In this document: piece after piece, positions 10,002-22,046 of the stretch
Numbering within the stretch: the stretch's first letter is position 1
Layout of the letters: each line of letters starts with the position of its first letter
From: Lanius collurio
Taxonomy: Eukaryota; Chordata; Aves; Passeriformes; Laniidae
DNA length: 64,000 bases
Direction: 5' to 3'
NCBI GenBank assembly: GCA_020086605.1
Contig: JACBWW010000012.1
Coordinates: forward strand, 12,686,458 to 12,750,457
Notes under the pieces: generated by a model
Databases searched by the model: none
Told to the model about the DNA's origin: nothing
The model's input: only the letters and a program-made list of their open reading frames with translations
Translations under genes and position numbers: made by a program

Positions 10002-12555
10002 GTTCAGCCACCGTCAGGAATGCCCTGGGTGTATTTGCTGTGGCTGTGCAGAGTCTGGGAAGGTCAGTTAGTCACAGGCAGCAGGAGGAATGAGGCTGGG
10101 TGGTGGATGCCCTTGGCAGGCTGGCCAGTGAGCAGGAAAACTTACAGGCCTAATCCCTTCCTTCCTTGTCTGAATATTTAGGCAGCCAGGACACAGTTAC
10201 ACTGTAGGCTGTGTGATCTCCGTGGGAATTTGCTTCTGAAAAGTCCTGGCTACGGAAGCAGGAGAATCTGTTTATCCTAATGTCTGCCTGAGTTTTTGAC
10301 TAATGCTACTGCTATAGGATGTTATCACCCAGCAGATATTTGAAATACTGCAATAACCCTAATTTTCCCTGTCCTCACTGTCAAAAAGAAGAATGACAAA
10401 GGGCTTTACTCATGACAAACCTTGTGTTAATAATGGTAATGTGCCAGTGTGTATCTGGTTTTGGACTGTATCCTGTGGTTGGTTCCTTACTGTGAACTGG
10501 AGCTTTTGCTGGCATTTTCCTGTGTCTGACATTCAATTTGGACCTGTACTGCAGGGGGAAACAGTAGTAAGCTAGTAACGGAGTGCCAGATAGTAAGAGG
10601 ATGACAAGTCTTTTCCAGTCTTGTATAAATGCTATTGAATGAGCAGTCAGTGTGCTAGGGGCCAGTGAGCCAACAAATATGTTCAGCGTTCCCAGAAAAT
10701 AGTCTTCAGAATAGTAGGAGGTGTGATTACGAAGGGGAAACATTTGAAAGCTATAGATAGTGGAGTTAGGCAGGAGAAGTGAGCTGGCAGGAAGACGTTT
10801 TGGAACAAAGTGGGGCTCTGTGAAAGCCTTTCCCACAGCAGCTCTGCCCTCCCAGCCTGCACATCCCGCTAGCATGGAACTGATGGGGGTAGGAGACTGC
10901 CAGCACATTTCCCTGTGGGAAAAGAGGAATGAAGGTTACAGGGAAGTGTCAAGGACACACACACATGGCATGGACGCAAAGAAGTCTGAGCAAGGGACAT
11001 CTCTGCCAGAGCTGCAGCTGTAGCAGTGACCAGGATTGACTGTGTGTTTCAGCTGCTTTTACCAATTTTCTTCATACAGTGAAAGTGAGTTCTCTAAAGC
11101 TGAATTGTCTGACAGTCTCTCCTTTTATACTTAGCTGTGTTATTTACCCATTTTGAAGATGATTCAGTAGGGTATAACTCATGTTCTGAGATCATGATGG
11201 GTCTAGTCAGCTTTCCAGAGTACAGCAATTACTGTGTGAATAGAGGTGAACGTGATGGACAGGCTGGGTGGCTGCTCTCTCTAACCTGAGCATGAGTTTT
11301 CTCATGTTTATGTGCACACTTCTTCTCTGTGATTAGCCTCAATGGAAATGCCATCACCAGGGTCCTGCTGGCAACAGCAACTTAATAGGCAAAATGGAGG
11401 GGGTTAGGTGTTCTTCTGTCTTTTTCATTTTTCATTAAATAAGGCAAAATACACAATAAGTGAAGTCTGATTTGCATGGAAATTTGTATGCATGTATAAT
11501 AGATCTGAATGTTAATGTGGAAAATTACTTTCTTTCAACTCAGTGGCCTGTATGTTTGATTTTTAGAATTATTTGCTTCTTTGTAATTTGCAGTAAGTTT
11601 CTATTGCAAAATAGTGCATCTAAATTCCTTGAGAAATACTCAAGCACTTGTGGCCTAGTAGATAAGGATGTTGTTGCCTTCTGTTGGGAAGTATTTTTTT
11701 ATTAAAATCCATTGGCAGCTTCTCGATAAATTCCTCTTTTCTTTCTCTGTCAAATGTATTATTACAAGGATAACAATGAATGCTGTCATTAAGAAATACC
11801 ATGCATTTAATAGCCATAATTTAAAACTTTTATTCCATAGGCAAATGTCTCTGTGTGTCTGTATGTGTAAAAGCCAGTTTTCATTGGATTTTGAATGCAG
11901 CCAAGCCTTGGAATGAACTAGCAAATATCCTTTGTTTAAACTTAACAATGATTGTATTTGATATTTTCAGAATTAATTTTTGTAGAAGTTTTCATTATAT
12001 CTCTCTTGTGTTCTGGGTACAATGGCAGCTTGCTTGCAGCTGGATTAAAATCTGTGGTTTAGTAGCAGTTTGACTTGCCTAGGCAATAAACTATCTCCCA
12101 CAAATGGAGGTGCTATCAAGGTAAAACATGTTAAGTTAATTCTGTAACAAATCCCTGTGTTGCTGATGGAAAAATATTTCAGAAGAACTACTCCCTGCTA
12201 TGCGTGGAGGCTTCATGAATTTCAGGATAATGGACATAACTCTCTCTAAGGAGTCTGCTGAAATATACTCTTTCCTGAAGCACTGTCTGAATTCTTCTTG
12301 GATGTATTTGAGGATCAGAAATGGGCTATGGCCTAACTACACTTTCATTTGCTCTGCTTTAACAAAAAGTATAATTTTAAACTGACTTTAGGAATTTGGT
12401 GAAAAATCCTGTGTGGATACACTTAATTCAGTTAAAGCTAGCTAATACAAATTTAATATGCATGGCTAATTTATAGATATAAGCTAAGCTAACAGAGTAA
12501 GTTTTTAACTGTTTACATAAATCAGTTTTTAAACAGACAAGGAAAAACTTTCATA
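10002..12555. other. Non-coding stretch, nothing recognised
   Basis: The longest uninterrupted frame of the window lies here on the minus strand (10381-10908, 175 codons), but it has no recognisable domain and its composition is not biased as in real genes. A rough chance estimate (about 5-6 % stop codons, thousands of frame starts) makes one such frame unsurprising. A short plus-strand frame overlaps it. No repeat was seen beyond a short CA tract near 10960. Confidence 0.55.
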
Positions 12556-12924
12556 TAGTATAAGATTGAGAAGATTGGGACTGTTTACCTTGGAGAGGAA
12601 ATGAATCAGAAGTGAGATGATAAAAGGTTACAGACAATGAAGGTGTAGGCTTTACAAAGCAAGAAATGCCGTTCTACCATCAGGGAAGAACAAGGAGCAT
12701 TCTGTGAAGGTTAAAAGTGGCAAAGTCAAAAGGAAGTCAGAAGAAATTCTGTGCCATGCCAGAAACTTCTTGCAGATGGAAGTTGAAGTCACTGGATAAC
12801 TCTGAGGGCAAAAGTTTAACAGGGGGGGCTTAGGGACATGGTTTAAGGGTCAATTTGGCAATGTTAAATGTCGGACTCCATGATCTTAGATGTCTTTTCC
12901 AACTAAATGATTCTATGATTCTAT
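12556..12924 (+). mobile_element. Old, degraded CR1 LINE with 3' end
   Basis: Decayed 'gaagattgggactgtttaccttggagaggaaatga' type sequence (about 12567-12603) matches the CR1 block 'xGLFxLExRRxxGDxI'. It is followed by a poorly matching middle, then 'acatggttta' (12836-12845) and the CR1 3'UTR signature 'actccatgatcttaga...cttttccaac' (12875-12903), ending in ATGATTCTATGATTCTAT (12907-12924). The copy is 5'-truncated and clearly older than the one at 2115, judging by how far it departs from the familial pattern. Confidence 0.85.
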
Positions 12925-13444
12925 CCAATTGCAATGGTAGGGATCAAAAAAATAAAAAGAATGGTGGAAAAGGTAAATGTTCATTTGAAGTAGCTCTGTT
13001 ATTGATGAAGTCAAATTTTCCCCATATGTAGCTGCTTGTTCAATCTCTTGGTTGCAACATTGTGTCTGGGTAGATCTCCAGCAGCAATTTCTTGTTACTA
13101 TACAGATTACCACCATGGTGCCCATTTCCTTTCAAAATCTCATCATGTCTGCTTATTCCTTAAAAGCCACAGCAGACTCTTTTGTGGTCTCATTAGGAAT
13201 TTGAATAACTGCATTTAAATGTTCTAAAGAGCAGATGCCACAGATTTGTCTCTAAAGGTGACTATCTCTCCCCCACACGTGGATAATAGGAAGTACCTTA
13301 ATCTGGTTACCAGAGTATGACATAGGACAGACCTGGAAAACTTACAGTGTTGCGTAATGCTTGGTTCTTGGGAATGGAAATACATCATAAGACAAGGTGG
13401 TTTGCTCGTGGCTGTAGCTGTTAATCAAATGAACTGGGATGACA
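12925..13444. other. Non-coding spacer, nothing recognised
   Basis: Unique AT-rich sequence between the CR1 end and the first copy of the 52-bp duplicated element. No coding or repeat signature was seen. Confidence 0.5.
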
Positions 13445-13496
13445 GAGCTCTCCAGAAGACTCCTGGCTAATATCACAGTCTAATGGAAGGGCCCCT
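13445..13496 (+). repeat. Dispersed duplicate element, copy 1 (52 bp)
   Basis: This 52-bp stretch, starting GAGCTCTCCAGA and containing ACTCCTGGCTAATA and CTAATGGAAGGGCC, matches 15437-15488 at 48 of 52 positions without gaps. Similarity fades abruptly on both sides. It may be a relic of an unrecognised repeat family, or a duplicated regulatory element kept by selection while its flanks diverged. It shows no coding or splice signature. Confidence 0.85.
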
Positions 13497-15436
13497 ATAA
13501 ATTGCTACAGATATGGAACATAAATGGAGCAGGAAAATGAAGATGACCTGTTCTCACCTGCTGCCACACCCTGGTGACTCTGGCCTCTTAGACAGATCAT
13601 GACACCTCTTGAACACACTTCCTAGAACCTAAAGAGGTAATACAGTTGTATTTTGCTGAGCAAACAGAAGACCCTAGAATCAGGCTTTTGGGTTGGATTT
13701 GTGGAGATCATGGGAAAGACTGCAGTGCAGAGTTAACCAGCGTTTCTGGATTGGTCCCCGTTCAGCCTGGTGAGCTGTGTGCTACATGCATGAGAGGTCT
13801 TGAAAGTGACATCTTTTTCTCGTAGGTTCCAGTCTTCTTGTTGCTTACTGCTCTGCAGCAGACACTGTGAGTGTTTCTGCTGCCTCTTGGCTTTCCTTAA
13901 TCAGCAGCTGCTGCTTTTTATCTTTGGAAGCAGCCTAATCATCTCCCCTGGTAGTTAGCAAGGTTGTTCTGGGACCCAGATGCTACCTGAGTCTTCTGTG
14001 TTGCTGGTGCAGACTGAACACTGTGGCAGCCCAAGAATGAGTGTGCTGTGCTATTTCTTTTGTATCCCGTGCTCAGCTAACCCTGCCAGGTTTTTTGATC
14101 CACACACAAGTTCTCTCACTTTTTGCTGTTTATGATAGAATGAGGTCACAAGTTAGGTCTGAGGCCATTTAATCATTCACTTTGTCTCTATCACTTACGC
14201 TCATATCCCTCCATCCTTAGTCATGCCTACAGTATCAGTAGACTAATTGTACTGTGGGAAAGACCTGACATGCAAATCTGCCATTGCTCATTATTGTGGC
14301 CTGCTTTGTGCGCCAAGTCTTCTGACTGTCTCTCAAACTATGTACTCTACAGAGTCACAGGCTGGTGACATTGACCCAGTTATACTCAAAGTCTGAGAAG
14401 TTCCCTCTGTTTTTCTAGCACCTCCCCCTTTTTCTTTTTCTTGGTTTCTTTTGGATTTTTTTCTTTGTTACTATTCTATTTTTCTTCATTAATGTAAGCG
14501 AGGGCTAGACACTGGGCAAGAGAGAGCCAATACTAGCTTTTTGCCTACTACTTTCTTCTCTCCATTTCTTCTAGTCCCTCTTTGTGGATCTGTGAGGATG
14601 CAGCTTCATGAGATCCAGCAGACTGGAGGGAGAGTTGATGGGTCAGTGGGGGAAGCGAGCTGGTTAAGAGAATTTTTCAAAAAGATTTCATTGGAAGAAT
14701 TTCAGATTTGATCCTATTTCAGTAACTCAGAGACAGGTTTTCACAGTCAGATGTGGATTCATGGCAAGCTGAACAGGAGGCTTTTACGTGAAGATATTCC
14801 TTGCAGGAATGTTTGATACCCTTGCTCTTTGGCACTTGGTGCGGAGCCAAGACTTTCAGAACTGTGTAAGTCCCAGCAGTAAATGGTGCTTACCTTTTAG
14901 GTCCTCAGGAAAAAACCTAGAGATTTCAAAAGGTCAGATAGCTCTGGAGAGGTACCAACCAAAGGTGTGAAAGCTCTGTTTTCTGGTGTGGCTGCCAGGA
15001 GGGTACTCAGACCTCCTGGAGCACTGGCCCTGGGAGGCGTGACAGCTGCTTGGAGTAAATGACATGCTCCTCAGGCTCATGGCTACTGCTGACATCAATA
15101 CCAGTTTCCCTCAGGCTCAGAGAAGTGGTGGGGATCACCTCCCTCCCAAAGCAGAAGCCTGCATACTCTCCCAGCCATATGGTAGTGGCAGCTTTAAAAA
15201 TTTTAATCCATTTGCTAAAATACTGCTTCAGTCAAAAGGAAGATGAAAGCAAGTAGAAAGTAATTCCTGGTGAACATGAACTGCTGTCTTCTGGCTGGCA
15301 CCAAAGGGGAGCCTGAGAACAGCTTGCCAGCTGCACTGGGGAGCAACTTCTCCCATTAAAGGGATGCAGCAATGCATTTCTCTTCCCAGCTGGCTTTCAT
15401 TGCAGCTCATGTTTATGGCACTTCCCGGTGGAAGCC
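13497..15436. other. Spacer between the two duplicate copies
   Basis: About 1.9 kb of ordinary sequence with pyrimidine-rich patches near 14400-14480. No gene recognised. The flanks of the two 52-bp copies do not align convincingly, so this is not a simple recent 2-kb tandem duplication. Confidence 0.5.
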
Positions 15437-15488
15437 GAGCTCTCCAGAGGACTCCTGGCTAATAACACAGCCTAATGGAAGGGCCTCT
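15437..15488 (+). repeat. Dispersed duplicate element, copy 2 (52 bp)
   Basis: Partner of 13445-13496, in the same orientation and 1,992 bp downstream. The differences are single substitutions at element positions 13, 29, 35 and 50. A 12-bp fragment of the same string (TAATGGAAGGGC) also appears near 18127, which may be chance. Confidence 0.85.
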
Positions 15489-18400
15489 GCACTGAGTGAT
15501 GCTGAGGATGGAAGCATGAGCCTTACAGCTTGCACTGTAAAGTCAGGTCCTGTAAGTAAAAGCTGTAATGATTCATTTCCTTGGTGGATGGACTGTAGAG
15601 AGGCATATGTAACATACAGCTAGGACGATAGTAAAACCAATATAAAACAAAACTGTGCCAGTAAAAGGAACACTAAAAAAATGTCAGTGAGGAAATAATG
15701 CAAAGGTGATACATGGCTTATTCTACAGCCAGGTGTTTGTCAGTCTTTCTCATGGGAATATCGGGTTGTAATTCTGAAATAAGTAACATTAATACTAAAA
15801 TAGAGTTTTGTGCCTGTATACAAATACTGGGTTTAGGAGGGTTGTAGTTTTAGAAAAGCTCTTTTCTGATGCTTACCTATGGCTCTTTTTGAAATATTGT
15901 TTGCACGCTAAAATATACTGCAAGTATGAGTCTGTGTCTTGCATTTAGATCTAATGTTACAATGACTGTAAAATAACCCATTTAGAATAATATGCAATCG
16001 AACTCCATTAATATTGTGTTGTAGCCTAAAATTTCTGCTGTAGTGAGGTTATTTTTATGTAAATAGAGAAGTTTGGATTGTAAAGTAAACAATTTGCATT
16101 CTGTATTCAGCAACTGAACTATATTTCTTTTTGACACTTTTGTAAAACGTGTTACACAGGATTAGTAAAAAAATCACTCACTGGAGCTTTTATATTTAAT
16201 TTCACACGGCTGTGTTAACTGAAAGAGGCATTGCTATGTTTGAAATACAATATTTTCTTTGTTTGGAGAGAGGGATGTTACCTATGATTTGCTTACTTGT
16301 AGTTATTGGTTGTAACTGGGAATGCCAACATTTTGGAGCTGAAATTAATAAAGTTGAGATACATTAGGCAGAAAAAAATACAAAAAATGTGAGTTCCTAT
16401 GAAAATCCTGTTGTAGGTCATAGTATAGCTATGTGTCATTCTTAAGCTACTGAAATGCAAAGTAGGTAATTGGAAAATAATCATAATAATAATCATACTT
16501 CTGTTACCAACACTGCATATCATGGTCTCACCAGCTCAGCCTGCTGCTGATGTGATACTGGTACCATCAAATTTGAGGCCGTACCAAATGTGGTTAGGTG
16601 CTGTCGCAGTAAATTTAACCCTCATCCATTAGGGAGACAGTCTAGGTGAAAGGTCACTTCCAGCATCAAAGTGGCCATTTAATACTTTTATTTCCTCTTA
16701 TTGAAAATGATAATTAATGAGAATAATTTATAAAACTTGTCCAGAGTAGTGATTCTCTACTTAAAATGACATCTTCTGCCTAAGGCACTGTAATTGCATT
16801 CAGGTTGATGCCTTATGATCATAATGAGATTCAGAACTTAATGATGTGTATGGTTAACCTGTTTGCAGTAGTTGGCAAACAGACCTAAGCAGGTTTTTTC
16901 TCTAATAGGAACTTCATTGCATTTGACCTTTTGTCATCCAAGGATTTGAGTAAAGTATTCCCTTCTCTGGAATTAGGTGCATGAGTGAAACTTTTCATGG
17001 GCCTGCTTAACTATTCATCTATGCTACAATAGCAATTGGTGTCTGTGTAAGTAAACCTTCTATTTTAAAGGTCATTAATTTTCTTTACATGATACAGCTC
17101 AGAGATCATGCTACTAAAATAATTGGGAGCTAGAGATACTGATTTATGAGGGAGGATTAAAAGTACCAAAAATGTAAAGATTAGCTGAGTGATGACTAGG
17201 AAAGGTTGTGATATAAGTCTTCCTCTTGGTGGTTTTGTTTGTATTGTATATTTGGCTGAAGGCTTTTGGTTTTTGTTTCAAGAAAGTCAAACTAGTTGTT
17301 CTAGTCACCCTTTGGCATCTTAAAGTCGGTACATCCTACTTGCCTACTTCTTTGAAACCTGAGGAGAAACATGGTTTTTCTTTTTGTGGAGAAATATTTT
17401 ACCCTGCAGACCAACAATGGGGCCAGTTGTGCTGTAGACTTGAGGGTGTGAAGAACTTTTGGGTGATGATGCAGCTCCAGGATGACATCTGTGCCACTAC
17501 AAAGTTTTTCCGGGTTGGAGTAGAATCTCTGCCAGGCAGTGCTTGTTCCACACAGAGGCTGCTTTGTGGTGATGTCACATCACTGTGTTAAGAGATCACG
17601 TTTTGCTCTGATGGAAAATATTCTTAGTCCTGGCTCTCCTTTACATCAGTTCCAAATCACCTATAATGGGAGTTACTTTGGTTTTACTGCTGTAACAGGG
17701 GTAGGCTGCATTTCATTAACTTTATGAAGATTATGCTGAGGTGAAAAAGGGTTTGTATGGCAGAGATGAGGTTGATTCAACAGTAATTCCTCATATGGAT
17801 CTGTTTTGGATTTGACTGCTTCAGTTGGCAGCACAATTAGTTCTGTAGCATCTGGAAAATGGCCGTGCATCATACATTACCATTATAAGAATACTTATTG
17901 CAGTATATTATTTATCTGTAGCAGTGCCCACTCTTTATTGAGACTTTCCAAAATGTCAGAATATATTTACTCTGAAGTAATCACAACCTAAATAATCACT
18001 AACTTACCAAAATTTAGAAATTAACCATTATTGCCAGCTAGATCCATAGAGAATATTTGATGGCATGGCTTAGAGTACATCAATTAAGAATTGCTGATGA
18101 GAATCCAAAACTGTAAGTAACAAATTAATGGAAGGGCAAGCAGTGGAGCTTCTTGCTGTATTTCAGTGTTATAAAGCTCCATTTCTAAATTAGGAGAGTG
18201 CACATTACCAGACTTTCAACTTGTTACTGATCCAAAACTGAATGTTGCCCATTAAACACCCTGGGACAGTGTCATCTTTGTGAGGAAACCACGTGATTAA
18301 CTGTGCAGGAGAAACCAATGTTGTCTTTGGCAATTAAAAAATAGGTATCTGTTTGAACCTGCGCAGAAGCTGAAGTGCGAGGAAAGCAGAGGGAAACTGG

Positions 18401-21400
18401 TCAAAAGCAAAGAAGAATAAATGGAGCTGGACCTTGATGCAAATAGGGTGAAGACCTCCATGCCTGGCTTCTATGCCACAGTAGTTAATAATTTTGAATC
18501 ATAGTTTCCTAAAAACCTATCAGCACTCTGAAGTGTGATAAACAAGTTCACAAAGAAAATGGAGCTGAAGAATTCTGTTAAGCAATATTGTGCAGTATAC
18601 AGACTGCATTTAGCAAAGAGGAGTTCAAAGCACATCTCCTGTTGGATTTGTTTTAGTTTTCTGTTAGATATTTCTGTGAATGAGTATAAGTTGTCTTCCC
18701 CTTAAGACTTCTGTTGACTTGCAGAAACCATCTGGTTAGATATTTTTATGCTTGTTTAATTGATAATCAAGACTGAATCCTGTTGAGAAAATCTGACTTC
18801 CCTGTTAGTAAACTCTATTTTCCCAATAAACTCTGAAGTCTAAAGTACAGAGAGAAACACATTCCTGACCTGTAATAAAACTGACAACCTTTACCTTCTG
18901 CTTCTATCTGTAAGTACATCCTCTTTAATCGTGATCTAATTGAGGCGTTGGTATTAGAAGGGAAGAGGAGACTGTAAGAGCCTGAAGGGACAGTTTATCT
19001 TAAAATGCCAAGAAAAATTCCAGGGCTTCCTAGCACACAAAGCAAAATGAGTTATGTTCACCTGTCAGGAAGGGGAATTCAGCAGTTATGGTAGACTTTG
19101 CAGTTCAAGTCGTGAAACAGGATCCCAGTGATGAGTGTGGCTTAGGACTGATGAATGATTTATGAATGACTTTTGCTTTTTAACTTCTGGAGGAATCTTC
19201 TTTGCAAGACTTTTCTGATGCTCTGCCCACCACCTTTCTGTAAAGGGAAATTTGCAAGTGTGACAAAATTCCTTGGTTATTAGAACTAAAGGTTTAGGGA
19301 AAAACACCTCAAACCCTAAATACTGTAAAAGTAGGAGTTTAATCATGAGAGAATGTGCCTAAGGCTCCCCCCCCTTACATCTGCATATCTCTAAAGGGCG
19401 TGTACAGTGAAAAACTTACTCCCCTATATGCCTTGTGTTCTTGTCTTCCTAGGCTGCTCCAGGTCTAGCTGATGATAGTAGTAGTGCTTTCTACTGTATA
19501 AACACCACTCTCCAAATCTTGTTCATAGTATGTTGGGCAGTAATTAAATTCAGAATGAAAAGTAGGGGAGAAACAAGTTTTTCTTCTGCAGTGGACATGC
19601 CTCAGGAGTTGTAGATTGTGAAGTGTCAGGGTCATTTGAACACACCAGTGGCTGGTCACAACTGTCTATTGGTGTTATGCTAGTAAAGCAGTAACTTTTA
19701 GTTTGCAGACTCCCAAGCATGTAAAAGGCCATAAAGTTATCAGGGAGCTTGCATCTAACCTGGAAGAGTTGTAGGAATCTGGAAGAGAGGGAAGGATAGG
19801 TAGTGCATGGCTGGGCAGTTGAATAAACTTGACTCAGGAAAATGCCAAGTAATTAAAAGAAGGACCTGTGATCAAGGCCACAGTCAGTGCAATTGCCCTG
19901 GAAATGCATCTCTACACAGAAGTGTGCATGAGGGAGGAAATCCTTGCAACTGTAAGCAAAATCCAAATGATTCCCTGTGTTATTTTGTTTGAGACAAGGG
20001 GTTCCTTGTACCTGTATGTGAGCTATGTGGCAGGTTTCCCTCTCCCTGACTGGGAGCTGCAATAAGTAATCACACAGTTTCTGGTTGTTCTGCTGCAATC
20101 ACCAAGGTTTAGATTGCAGCTAAGCATTATCCTCACAAGGCTTAATGTTGAAAGACAGGTATTTCCAACAGCTGCAGCATAAGCACCAACATTCCTGTTT
20201 GAAATGGATTATGTTTGTGCGTGTAAGAATTTTATTTATGGCTGTTGTCTGAAGTGTTGCATCTTCTGCTCTGTCTTCACAAACGTGGCATTTGTGTTTG
20301 TTTCAGGGCTGAGAGATGTATTTGTAAGGATGAGAATGGCTTCAGCTGGCTTTGGTTGTATGGAAGTTTTTGTAAGACACAGCTAAGGTTTGAATTTAGA
20401 GTGTAGTAGCCCTATGCCAAATGGGTGATTCTGCCCCCAGAGTGACTCTGTAGTTCAGATTAGGTGGAAAACAGGGTTTTAGCTCAGAGTAGAAAAGCCC
20501 AGATGAGAATTAATGTAGAATATCTTGCTCCTTTCCCAACTAGGCAAACCCTAGAAAAATTTACTCTTTAGCTATCAGGCAAACAGAGACTCTCTTTCCT
20601 TGGATTCCTCCTTATATTACAAACTTTTTGTAAATATTTCCTTTAGCTTTAAATGCAACATTTAATAATCTTAGTATTTTTAAAAAATGTAAACTGACAC
20701 TTCCTTGTTGCTTAAATTGAACCAGTCATGATGCTGGCTTGTTTCTTGTTTTGTATAGGGAATTTGGTACGAGACTTTTTCCTCATTGTGGTTTCTTTCT
20801 TTCTTTAGCATTGGCGTTTATTTTATTTTACTTTAAAGTCAGTGAGCGTGTAGCAGAATATGTTCTCTTGAAACTGTGCTGGACTTGATGAACAGTTTTT
20901 AGAGTTAATCCTCAAAGTTCTAGTGCCACTTTTCCCCCGCCTTCATTATTTCAGTCCCAGTTTGGCCCACTGCATAACAAAAACAAGCTCGAAAGATGCT
21001 GTAAATTATATTGGCATGTGTGCTCCCTTGAGAGATAATGTGCTGCTTCATCCAAGTCCCAGGGTACCCTGACACCCATCTGCCAGGGAACTCCTCATCT
21101 GCCTAATGTGGGATTAGATGCTGTATGAAGCACTTGCTTTTTTTCTGTTTTAAATACATTTTCTGAATACTAAATATCCCTTTCTACACCCACATAGCTT
21201 ACCTCTTTCATGTTGTTTTATAATAAGTACCCGTTATTAGCATAATAACTGCTCAAAGTGACATCTTACATTGTATTGTCAAAGATCCATGTATTAATAT
21301 TTCCATAGTTCTGATGCTGTGATACACTGTAGTACTGTAATTTTACCAGAGATTATTATTTTTATGTCAAAGATCTGCCTATTCCATTTACACACCGTAC

Positions 21401-21940
21401 AGTGACACCAAAGCTACTGATAGTGGGCTGTTGTGAAGGTTCTGTAAAGCAGTGTGTCAAAAAAAGTATGTAAAAGCATAGCAAACCTCAGAGTGCTTTG
21501 ATTGCTTCTTGAATTGCTTGAAAAAGGAGAATGAGGAAATTCATTCATGCAACATTCCCCTGTTGTGTATGGATTTGTTTATTTTAAAATTGTTTAGGCC
21601 TGTCTTAAATCCTTTATTCTAAGCAATGTCTATTGGCAAAGGCCAGCATGCCACTCTTAACTCTATTTTATTACTTATCAAAAAGCCTTTGTGCAAAGAT
21701 TAACTGTGTTTGCTCTCTATTTGCTGTTATTGCCCCCCCACTGTTCACTAAGTACCCCAAGCAGTTTTTGATGAGATGACAGAAAGGTTGTCTGGTTTCA
21801 TTGTTGCTCCTCTCAGAATCTCTTGTATCCTCTGGCGAAATGTTATCTTGTACTTTGTTACAGTAATAGTCCTCAGTGATTCAAAACAGGTATTCTTTTG
21901 TCTCCTGCCCTAACAATGCACGTATGAGAGAGCGTTTGTT
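15489..21940. other. Long non-coding stretch, nothing recognised
   Basis: AT-rich single-copy sequence with many short overlapping frames on both strands, none resembling a known protein. A 121-codon plus-strand frame at 17226-17591 has no recognisable domain. A short TTTC tract lies at 20792-20806. Homeobox-type AT motifs are dense around 16680-16740. No transposon tail and no credible exon chain was seen. Confidence 0.55.
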
Positions 21941-21952
21941 CTCTTTCACCAG

Positions 21953-22046
21953 CTCTGCTGCCGCTAACAAAAGCCATGCTGGATCAGAAGAGCAGCTGTC
22001 TTTACACCCAGTATCAATAGATCGCCCTCCTCCTCCTCCTGCATGA
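21953..22046 (+). other. Candidate exon or conserved GC-rich element
   Basis: A strong acceptor-like site (tgttctctttcaccag) precedes 21953. One frame stays open for 30 codons to a TGA at 22044-22046 and ends in a run of five prolines encoded by CCT repeats; a second frame is also open for much of the stretch. Just downstream a G8 run (22062-22073 region) faces the CCT repeats across a short spacer, so the DNA could fold. I see no matching donor and no polyadenylation signal nearby. It could equally be a noncoding regulatory element. Confidence 0.2.

Noticed and set aside
10381..10908. 175-codon minus-strand open frame, the longest in the window
   Set aside because: No known domain, no splice or promoter context, and a rough estimate gives a fair chance of one such frame in 64 kb of six-frame AT-rich DNA.
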